NCBI GenBank assembly: GCA_002238925.1 | Contig: MPNH01000016.1 | Coordinates: forward strand, 1 to 64,000 | DNA length: 64,000 nucleotides | Reading direction: 5' to 3' | From: Spirochaetaceae bacterium bin103 | Lineage (GTDB): Bacteria > Spirochaetota > Spirochaetia > SZUA-6 > Bin103 | The notes under the pieces: generated by a model | Told to the model about the DNA's origin: nothing | Database searches by the model: none | Seen by the model: the letters and a program-made list of their open reading frames with translations, nothing else | Position numbers and translations under genes: made by a program | Shown: piece after piece, positions 8,591 to 14,923 of the stretch | Position numbering within the stretch: the first letter of the stretch is position 1 | Layout of the letters: every line of letters starts with the position of its first letter

Positions 8591-9037
8591 TCAGGACTCG
8601 TTGTTGCCTCCAGCCAGTACGGTCGATTCGATGTGGGCCAAGCGCTCTCGTTCGAAAGGCGCGAGATCGCCGGCCCGCCGCAGTATGTACAGATCGAGTT
8701 CATCCGCGTACAAACGGTCCGCGCAGTAGAGGCGTTCGCCGCGCACTATGTTGGCGGCGACGAACGGGTCGACTTCCGCCATGTCCGCCAAGTCGACCGC
8801 TTCGAAATCAAACAGGCCCGAGAAAGCGGATGCGACGGCGACTTTCTCTGCGAGCGTGTAGCGCCGATCTAAGCCGCCGGAGACAGCAAGGTCAAGGTCG
8901 TTCGGGCCGTCCGCCAGAGTGCTGCCTCGATGCAGCCAGCAAAGGGCTTGCCGTGCCCGGCTGCCATAGGCATACAGCACGGCGATCCCATGTCTTGCGC
9001 AGAGTTGTTCAAGTCGCCGAACGCGGTCATTCGCCAC
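8591..9037 (-). CDS. mntA: MntA-like minimal nucleotidyltransferase antitoxin
   Basis: 148 residues. The nucleotidyltransferase motif is present as YAYGSRARQ (G25-S26) and DLDL (D47, D49), followed later by a third acidic site in FDFEAVDLADM. The gap between GS and DxD is about 20 residues instead of the usual ~10, because of an insertion that itself contains a second GS (HRGSTLADG), so this family member is slightly extended. It sits directly upstream of hepT on the same strand. By analogy with MntA/HepT pairs it should transfer AMP from ATP to the HepT toxin. Location downstream of the ComB-like gene by 49 bases suggests read-through expression. Confidence 0.85.
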   Translation of the reverse strand: MANDRVRRLEQLCARHGIAVLYAYGSRARQALCWLHRGSTLADGPNDLDLAVSGGLDRRYTLAEKVAVASAFSGLFDFEAVDLADMAEVDPFVAANIVRGERLYCADRLYADELDLYILRRAGDLAPFERERLAHIESTVLAGGNNES

Positions 9038-9086
9038 GGCACCACTGTAGCCGGGGCGGGTCAGTATGCAAATACGCGAGCCGGCC

Positions 9087-9827
9087 TCAACATGCCGAGT
9101 TCATATCAAGGTAGGAATCTCCACGCAGCAGCGGTGCCGACGTGCTGCAGTCCAGGCGGCCCGACAGGTCGACATCCGTGGAGAAGCCGCGCCCGATCAA
9201 CTCCTGGCCGGAGGCACACGCCGCGAGGATGCGCCCGAGGTCGCCGCGGCTACTCTCGAAGACCGCCTCGGCGGCGCGCGCTTCCGGCGACTTGCTGCCG
9301 CCAAGCTGGCTGATGATCGCGCCGGCGCCGATCAGGTCTTCCACGGCGGGTCTCAGGCTGCCGTCCGGCCAGCGCTCGCCGCACGCGATTACCGACACCG
9401 TGCGCCCGATGCGGCCCGCGTATGCCGCGACCGAGCGGCTGTTGCGCAGGCAGCCGGCCAGGGTGGGGGCCGCACCGGTGGCGACGGACAGGGTGGACCC
9501 GTTGGGGGAGGGCAGCACCAGGCGGGTTCGCGCCGGAATGTCGAGCAGGCCGGCGGGTGACAGGGAGTAGCCGCCCCCGGCAGCGCCGCGGGGTCCGGCG
9601 AGCAGCGCGTTGCGCGCGCGGGCGTAGTCGCCGGCGGCATCGCCATGGGAGGCGTACGGGAACACCGCGGCGCCGTTCGCGGTGGCGATGTCGACGCAGG
9701 TGGTGAACGACAACACGTCGACGATCACGATCACGTCACTGATCGGCGCCAGGGTCTGCACGCCGTGCAGGCCCCACTCGCAGCGAATGTCGAATTGGCT
9801 CTGGTTCAGAGGATCAGTGCCATGCAC
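9087..9827 (-). CDS. 2-phosphosulfolactate phosphatase (ComB) family protein
   Basis: 246 residues, family-typical length. Diagnostic ComB segments are VIVDVLSFTTCVDIA near residue 40, LPSPNGSTLS near the middle and SVIACGERWPDGSLRPAVEDLIGAGAI. In methanogens ComB dephosphorylates 2-phosphosulfolactate in coenzyme M synthesis. Bacterial homologues are widespread where no coenzyme M is made, and may act on sulfolactate phosphate or related compounds. No other coenzyme M or sulfolactate genes are visible here. With two sulfatases in the window a role in organosulfonate metabolism is conceivable, but that is only inference. Confidence 0.82.
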   Translation of the reverse strand: MHGTDPLNQSQFDIRCEWGLHGVQTLAPISDVIVIVDVLSFTTCVDIATANGAAVFPYASHGDAAGDYARARNALLAGPRGAAGGGYSLSPAGLLDIPARTRLVLPSPNGSTLSVATGAAPTLAGCLRNSRSVAAYAGRIGRTVSVIACGERWPDGSLRPAVEDLIGAGAIISQLGGSKSPEARAAEAVFESSRGDLGRILAACASGQELIGRGFSTDVDLSGRLDCSTSAPLLRGDSYLDMNSAC

Positions 9828-9881
9828 GGGACGTTGGTCGTACGCCTTCGAGGCATCCGGTCAAGACGCGGGCGACCGGAT

Positions 9882-10039
9882 TCAGCGGTGCGTTGAAGGA
9901 GGGGGTGGCAGGTCGTCGCCGACGCCGAGGTGGGCGCCGCGCTGCTCGACGACGCGGCGTACTTCGAGGGGGTCGATGCCGGCGGCGTCGGTGTTGCCGG
10001 CCACCGCCATGGCTGCGGCGGTGGCGGCGGCCCCGGCCC
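9882..10039 (-). pseudogene. Displaced C-terminus of the FAD oxidoreductase
   Basis: This minus-strand stretch, read in a frame different from the upstream oxidoreductase, gives AGAAATAAAMAV, then GIDPLEVRRVVEQRGAHLG and a Pro-rich end, stopping at 9882. This is the usual C-terminal helix-rich tail of FAD_oxidored proteins (AAG-TAAAMAV followed by VDPREV-type text). The open frame of the main gene ends before it, because of a 50-bp tandem duplication at the junction. It therefore most likely belongs to the same gene and has been pushed out of frame. It has no convincing start of its own. Confidence 0.6.
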
Positions 10040-11242
10040 TCATGGTGCAGGTGGTGGGGACCCGCGCCGGAGGCCGGCGTCCTGCCCCATCATGGAGCAG
10101 GTGGTGGTGACCCGCGCCGAAGACAGGGCGAGCTGCTCGGCCGACAGGCAGCGGCCGGCCATCAGCAGGTTGCGGGCGTCGCGCGGCACCAGGCAGCGGA
10201 ACGGGATCTGGTAGGGCGGCACGTACAGCTCCTCCTTGGGGAGGATGTAGGTGCGCTTGTCGTCGTCCGGCTTGTGGCCGTCCAGGTAGAACACGCCGCG
10301 CGCGATGGCGTCGTCGAATTCGCGCCCGGCGCGCAGGTCGTCGACGGACAGCACGTAGCGTCCGACGATGCGGTAGCCCTCGCGGATGCCGATAATCGGC
10401 GAGCAGTGGTCGAAACGCCAGTCCTTGCCTTCCACCGCCTGGAAGTAGGACAGCACTTCCAGCATGCGGCGGCGCGCCGCGATCTCGGCGGCAGTCATGC
10501 TCTCGGTGTCGGTGGAGTCGAACATCGGCACCTTGAGCTTGATCGCCCGGCCGCGCGGGCCGTTGGGCCAGTTGGGGCTGGTCATCGGCAGATCCTCGCG
10601 GGCACGGACCGGATCGAACCAGCCTTCCGGAAGCTGATCGGCTACCGGCTCGCCCATCTCGCGCACGAAGAACATCAGGCTCATCGGGAGCTGAAGCTGA
10701 TCCTCGGCACGGCCCTTCTCCACGGCGTAGCCGGCCGCCTTGGCCACCAGCCCGTCGCCGGTGCAGTCAATGAACTGGCGGGCGCGCAACGCCTCCGGCC
10801 CCGACGCGCCGGCCACGATCGCCTCGGCGAGCCGTCCGCCGCGCTCGATCACGTCAACGAAGCGCGTATGCAGCAGCAGCTTCACCCCGCGCTTCAGCAA
10901 CACCTCCTGCAGGATCACCGCCAGGATCTCGTGATCGAGCACGCGCGACTGGCAGCCGCCGTAGGCAAACGGCTGGTAGGGCACGATGGCGTCGAACTGT
11001 TCCAGGTGGCCGAGAATCTCGTCGAACACCTCGCCCTGGCCGGCGGTCTCGCCGCAGAAGTTGGCCACGCCGCCCACGGTCATGTTGCCGCCGGTCACGC
11101 CGAACCGCTCCACCAGCACCACCGACGCACCGCTGCGGGCAGCCGCCGCGGCCGCGCTCACGCCCGCGATGCCGCCCCCGATTACCGCTACGTCCGCCTC
11201 GTACCGCACCGGAACGCTGCGCTGCCAGGTTACCTGCTGCAC
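10040..11242 (-). CDS. FAD-dependent oxidoreductase (FAD_oxidored), C-terminus frameshifted
   Basis: 400 residues. The dinucleotide-binding motif VAVIGGGIAGVSAA begins at about residue 18, followed by VVLVERFG and the family segment GGNMTVGGVANFCGETAG. The mid-region FIDCTGDGLVAKAAGY is the second conserved FAD contact, and LMAGRCLSAEQLALSSARV close to the end is the C-terminal FAD block. The frame then ends in GLRRGSPPPAP, which is unlike the family, because a 50-bp duplication shifts the reading frame. The true tail lies at 9882-10039. The missing tail closes the FAD domain, so activity is doubtful if the shift is real. Members often act in sugar-alcohol or aromatic catabolism, and the substrate here is unknown. 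Confidence 0.82.
   Translation of the reverse strand: MQQVTWQRSVPVRYEADVAVIGGGIAGVSAAAAAARSGASVVLVERFGVTGGNMTVGGVANFCGETAGQGEVFDEILGHLEQFDAIVPYQPFAYGGCQSRVLDHEILAVILQEVLLKRGVKLLLHTRFVDVIERGGRLAEAIVAGASGPEALRARQFIDCTGDGLVAKAAGYAVEKGRAEDQLQLPMSLMFFVREMGEPVADQLPEGWFDPVRAREDLPMTSPNWPNGPRGRAIKLKVPMFDSTDTESMTAAEIAARRRMLEVLSYFQAVEGKDWRFDHCSPIIGIREGYRIVGRYVLSVDDLRAGREFDDAIARGVFYLDGHKPDDDKRTYILPKEELYVPPYQIPFRCLVPRDARNLLMAGRCLSAEQLALSSARVTTTCSMMGQDAGLRRGSPPPAP
10041..10118. repeat. Imperfect tandem duplication of about 50 bp
   Basis: The 28-base segments at 10041-10068 and 10091-10118 match at 26 positions and are exactly 50 bases apart. Because 50 is not a multiple of three, the duplication moves the reading frame of the minus-strand FAD oxidoreductase. 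Removing one copy joins the main frame to the displaced C-terminus with only a few altered residues. Mismatches between the copies suggest that the event is not brand new, or that the copies diverged before assembly. Confidence 0.75.
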
Positions 11243-11420
11243 GTGCCGCCGCCCGGCCGGGCTGGTTGCGCCAACATGCGCTCATTTTCGCCGCCAACCG
11301 CGCGAAGTCAAGGCGGTTGCGGCCCGGCGGCGGCCTGGCGGCGCGGTGTCCCCAGCCGCGCCAGCCGCCCGCGGTCACCGCAGCCACCGAGCCCGCAGCG
11401 CGTCCACCCGCCGCGTACGA

Positions 11421-11449
11421 TGTCCAAGCCGCTGGGGATCACCTATACT
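11421..11449 (+). promoter_or_regulatory. Possible sigma-70 promoter for the 2-hydroxyacid dehydrogenase
   Basis: A good -10 hexamer TATACT (11444-11449) lies 16 bases before the ATG at 11466. The -35 position 17 bases upstream (TGTCCA) matches the consensus only in part. It sits in the 223-bp gap between two divergent genes, where a promoter is expected. No clear Shine-Dalgarno sequence precedes the start. Confidence 0.35.
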
Positions 11450-11465
11450 GCCGCCCTACGCAACC

Positions 11466-12476
11466 ATGGGCGAGAAGAAGAAAGTGATCCTGGACATCGC
11501 GTTCCGGCGCCTCGACGAGGTGTTTCATCCCGACGATCTGCAGCACCTGCACGAGATCGCCGACGTGGTGTGGGGGCGCGACGAGCCGATGCCGGAGGCG
11601 GAGTTCGAGGCAGCCAAGGGCGACGCCTTCGCCATCGTCACCGGCCGGTGGCGGCACGGCGACGTGGCCGAGATGCCGAAGCTGCGGGCGATCCTGGAGA
11701 TGGCCGGGCGCCATCCGAGCTCCGAGGTGCTCGATTACCGGGCCTGCTTCGCGCGCAACATCCGTGTGCTCAGCGTGGCGCCGGCATTCGGGCCGATGGT
11801 GGCGGAGGCGGCGCTGGCCATGGCGCTGGCGGCGGCGCGCGACGTGGTGTCCGGGTCGGCGGCGTTTCAGACCGGCACCGAGCAGTATCAGCACCGCGGC
11901 AACGAGCGCAGCTTCACGCTGTACGACGAGACCGTGGGGCTGATCGGCTGTGGCAGCCTGGCGCGCAACCTGATGCCGCTGCTCGCCCCGTTCCGCTGCA
12001 AGCTGCTCGGCTTCGACCCGTGGATTTCCGATCGCTACCTGACCCGCATGGGAGTGCAGCCGGCGGCGATCGAGGCTCTCCTGGAGCAGTCCAGGGTGAT
12101 CTTTGTGCTGGCCATTCCCTCCCGGGAGAACCGTGCCCTGCTCGACCGCTCACGCCTGGAGCTGATCCGGCCCAACGCGGTGCTGGCGCTGATGAGCCGC
12201 GCGCACGTGGTCGACTTCGACGCTCTGACCGAGTTGCTGTACGCGGGCCGCTTCAAGGCCGCCATCGACGTGTTCCCGCAAGAGCCGGTGCCGGCGGACC
12301 ATCCGATCCGCCACGCGCCGGGGGCGGTGCTGGCCGCCCACCGCGCCGGGACGGTGCGCGAGGACATGTGGGAGCTGGGCCGCATCGCCGTGAACGACCT
12401 GGAGGCGTTGTTGCAGGGGCTGCCGCCGCGCGAAATGCAGCCTGCCGACCCGGACATCGTGTTCCGCCTGCGGTAG
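11466..12476 (+). CDS. D-isomer-specific 2-hydroxyacid dehydrogenase family protein
   Basis: 336 residues. The NAD-binding Rossmann motif is GLIGCGSLARNLMPLLAPF, followed by LLGFDPW. Other family features are VIFVLAIPSRENRALLDRSRLELIRPNAVLALMSRAHVVD cut into the usual blocks, the Arg site in LMSRAHVVD and the catalytic His region in VLAAHRAGTVRED. The more common GRG of the catalytic-Arg block is replaced by SRA. It is divergent from the FAD oxidoreductase and may belong to the same oxidative pathway. The enzyme should interconvert a 2-oxo acid and a D-2-hydroxy acid with NAD(P)H. The start is the first ATG with a sensible N-terminus; longer readings upstream are not protein-like. Confidence 0.85.
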   Translation: MGEKKKVILDIAFRRLDEVFHPDDLQHLHEIADVVWGRDEPMPEAEFEAAKGDAFAIVTGRWRHGDVAEMPKLRAILEMAGRHPSSEVLDYRACFARNIRVLSVAPAFGPMVAEAALAMALAAARDVVSGSAAFQTGTEQYQHRGNERSFTLYDETVGLIGCGSLARNLMPLLAPFRCKLLGFDPWISDRYLTRMGVQPAAIEALLEQSRVIFVLAIPSRENRALLDRSRLELIRPNAVLALMSRAHVVDFDALTELLYAGRFKAAIDVFPQEPVPADHPIRHAPGAVLAAHRAGTVREDMWELGRIAVNDLEALLQGLPPREMQPADPDIVFRLR

Positions 12477-12486
12477 CGGAGCGGGT

Positions 12487-13809
12487 GTGGCTCGAATCCG
12501 CACTGCGCAGGCGACCGGCGTGATTCACCGGCGCGGCCGCCGGTGTTGCGCCGCGGCCGCCTTGGGGATGCTGCTGGTGGCCGGTGCGACTGCACTTGCT
12601 GATGACACGCGCATGCCGGGAAACGGGCCGCGGGTCGAGTGGGTGTACGGATACGGCGGTTGGTACACGGAGGAACACCCGCACGCGGCGATCGAGGCCG
12701 CCGACGGCGGCTTCGTGGTGGTCGGCGAATCCACCGGCGCAACCCGCAGCCGCATCTTCGTGGTGCGCACCGACGCGCGCGGGCGCGAGCTGTTCGCGCG
12801 CTCGTATGGCGAGGGCCGCTACAACCTCGGCAACTTCCTTCTGCAGGAGGCCGACGGCGGCTTCCTGGTCGCCGGCTCCTGGGACGCCGGATCCGACGCC
12901 GTGCAGGAGGACCGCGTGCTGCTGCGCCTCGCGCCCGACGGCGAAGTGCGCGCCACGCGCACCTACCCTGCGCCGCGCCGGGACGCGATTGAGGGCGTTA
13001 CCGTGAACGCCGACGGGAGCATTACCGCGGTCGGCTACCGTGATGCCGCGCAGGACGAACTGAACTCATTCATCGTGGACACCGGGCGCGCGTTCGTGAT
13101 GAAACTGACCGGCGATCTCGACGTCGTCTGGGAACGCCATCTCCCGGGCGCGATGTTCCAGGCGTTCCGGGTGCAGCCGCGCACCGATGCGCCGGGCTGG
13201 GCGGTGTTCGGCGCCTGTATCGGCAGCGGCGAGCAGACCAGGTTCTGCCTCAGCTTCACCGACGAGGAGGGCAATGCCGCCGCCCCGATCACCTACGGCA
13301 CGCGCAACTCACACCCGTATGACTTCGATGCCGCGAACGGCGGCGGCTTTATCCTTACCGGGCACGTGTCGATGTGCCCTGACGGCTGTTGGGACGGGTT
13401 GCTGGTGCGGGTCGACGCCACCGGCCGCGAGCTGTGGAGCGTGTCGTTCGGCGAGCCCAACGGCGGCACCCCGGAGCGCATGTTCGAGGAGTGCTACGGC
13501 GTGCGCAGCGTTCCGAGCGGCGGCTACGTGACCGCCTGCGGCAGCGGCGTGGAACCGGACAACGAGGCACACCCCGACGATCCCCTCAACCCCTGGCGCG
13601 CCTACGTGGTACGCGTCACCGAGACCGGAACCATCCAGTGGCAGGCCAGCTACGGCTCCCCTAACACCAACAACGCCGCCGAATTCGTGCTGCCCACGCG
13701 CGACGGCGGCTACGCGGTATTCGCCGACTCCGATGAGCACGGCGCCGGCGAAGGCGCCAACATCGCCATCTACAAGTTGGCCGGTGACCCCGGCGACCCG
13801 CCGCGCTGA
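12487..13809 (+). CDS. Secreted beta-propeller repeat protein of unknown function
   Basis: 440 residues from a GTG start, 10 bases after the dehydrogenase stop. The N-terminus has an Arg-rich n-region, a hydrophobic core (AAAALGMLLVAGATALA) and a cleavage-like ALADD, so it is probably exported. The mature part is built from repeats of the type AAIEAADGGFVVVGE, LLQEADGGFLVAGSW, FDAANGGGFILTGH and LPTRDGGYAVFAD, which resembles propeller repeats of secreted proteins in marine bacteria. Each blade pairs a DGG turn with a hydrophobic strand. Six Cys residues lie in the mature part, so disulfides are possible. No catalytic site is recognised. It may bind a ligand or mediate contact at the cell surface. 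Confidence 0.72.
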   Translation: MARIRTAQATGVIHRRGRRCCAAAALGMLLVAGATALADDTRMPGNGPRVEWVYGYGGWYTEEHPHAAIEAADGGFVVVGESTGATRSRIFVVRTDARGRELFARSYGEGRYNLGNFLLQEADGGFLVAGSWDAGSDAVQEDRVLLRLAPDGEVRATRTYPAPRRDAIEGVTVNADGSITAVGYRDAAQDELNSFIVDTGRAFVMKLTGDLDVVWERHLPGAMFQAFRVQPRTDAPGWAVFGACIGSGEQTRFCLSFTDEEGNAAAPITYGTRNSHPYDFDAANGGGFILTGHVSMCPDGCWDGLLVRVDATGRELWSVSFGEPNGGTPERMFEECYGVRSVPSGGYVTACGSGVEPDNEAHPDDPLNPWRAYVVRVTETGTIQWQASYGSPNTNNAAEFVLPTRDGGYAVFADSDEHGAGEGANIAIYKLAGDPGDPPR

Positions 13810-13830
13810 CGCCGGCGGCCAAGCCGGCGT
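13809..13830 (+). terminator. Stem-loop after the propeller gene
   Basis: Perfect 8-base arms ACGCCGGC and GCCGGCGT enclose a 6-base loop immediately after the stop codon. There is no T-run after it, so a true intrinsic terminator is uncertain. It could instead pause transcription or protect the upstream mRNA end. The next gene starts 15 bases after it with an AGGGG ribosome-binding site. Confidence 0.4.
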
Positions 13831-13844
13831 GGTAAAGTAGGGGA

Positions 13845-14867
13845 ATGGCAGACATTGAGAGAAGCAGCCTGTACGACAAGTGCCTGGGAGCGCTGGTCGG
13901 CGGAGTGATCGGGGACGCGCTCGGGGCGCCGACCGAGGGCAAAAGCCCGGCCGAAATCGACAGCCGGTTCGGCTGGGTGGACGACTTCGAATCGGGCGGT
14001 ACCGACGACACCGTGCTGCGCGACATCCTGGCCCGGACGCTGATCCGCACCTCCGGTTATGCCACCATCGACGACTGGGCCGACGACTGGCTGGCGGGAT
14101 GGGACGAGATCTTCGGCCCCAAGCAGAACCGCTTCTTCCTGTCCGTGCTGCACACGGCGCGCCGGTTGCGCGTGCAGGGCGAACCGCGGCAGGCCGCCCT
14201 CGGCAACATTCCGTGCTCCAGCTCCGCCATGTGCATCGCCCCGGTCGGGCTGGTGAACGCCTGCAACCCGGCGCAGGCGGCCGCCCAGGCCACCCACCTC
14301 GCCTCGCTGATCAACGTCCAGGACGCCGGCTTCTGCCAGGACGGCGCCGCCATCGTCGCCGCTGCCGTGGCTGCCGCCTGCCGCCCCGACGCCACCGTGG
14401 AATCGATCGTGCAGCAGGCGCTCACTCCTGTCCCCGCTACCAGTGGCGCGCGCATGCTCGCCGGCGTGCAACAGGCGCTCGACGCCGCCCGCGGGCGCGA
14501 CTACGCCGCCTTTCGCATCTACGTGCACGAGCACCGGGATCGTTTCTTCCAACCGCGCAAGGCCAACTCCCTGGAAACCGTGCCGCTGACCCTGGCGCTG
14601 TTCTCGCTGGCCGGCGGCGACGTGGAACGGTGCGTGACCTACGCTGCGAACTTGGGCGGCGACACCGACACCATGGCTGCCATGGCCGGCGCGATCGCCG
14701 GCGCCTTCGGCGGCGTGGGCGCCATCCGGCCCGACTGGCTGGACAAGGTGAAGCGCAACGCCGACCAGGACCAGGAGGAACTGGCCCGCGGACGGGCGGC
14801 CGCCGCCGTCACCAAGCTGACCCGCGAACGCGCCTCCGGCGCCGCGCTATCCTCGCTGCTCTCCTGA
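13845..14867 (+). CDS. ADP-ribosylglycohydrolase family protein
   Basis: 340 residues. The family signature begins with CLGALVGGVIGDALGAPTEG, continues with the metal-ligand motif GGTDDT and ends with GGDTDTMAAMAGAIAGA, the second metal cluster typical of DraG/ARH enzymes. These enzymes bind two Mg or Mn ions and remove ADP-ribose from proteins or hydrolyse related glycosidic bonds. There is no dinitrogenase-reductase ADP-ribosyltransferase (draT) or nitrogenase gene nearby, so a role in nucleoside/ADP-ribosyl recycling or protein de-modification is more likely. The ATG at 13845 follows GTAGGGGA, a good ribosome-binding site. It converges with topA over a 56-base gap. Confidence 0.88.
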   Translation: MADIERSSLYDKCLGALVGGVIGDALGAPTEGKSPAEIDSRFGWVDDFESGGTDDTVLRDILARTLIRTSGYATIDDWADDWLAGWDEIFGPKQNRFFLSVLHTARRLRVQGEPRQAALGNIPCSSSAMCIAPVGLVNACNPAQAAAQATHLASLINVQDAGFCQDGAAIVAAAVAAACRPDATVESIVQQALTPVPATSGARMLAGVQQALDAARGRDYAAFRIYVHEHRDRFFQPRKANSLETVPLTLALFSLAGGDVERCVTYAANLGGDTDTMAAMAGAIAGAFGGVGAIRPDWLDKVKRNADQDQEELARGRAAAAVTKLTRERASGAALSSLLS

Positions 14868-14923
14868 TTGGCACGCACGGCAGGACGATGTTTTGACCCT
14901 CCGTGGAACGAGACCCCGTTGGC

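Noticed and set aside
9893-11460. Plus-strand frame extending far upstream of the 2-hydroxyacid dehydrogenase or reading through 9893-12523
   Set aside because: Antisense to the FAD oxidoreductase; family similarity begins only at 11466.
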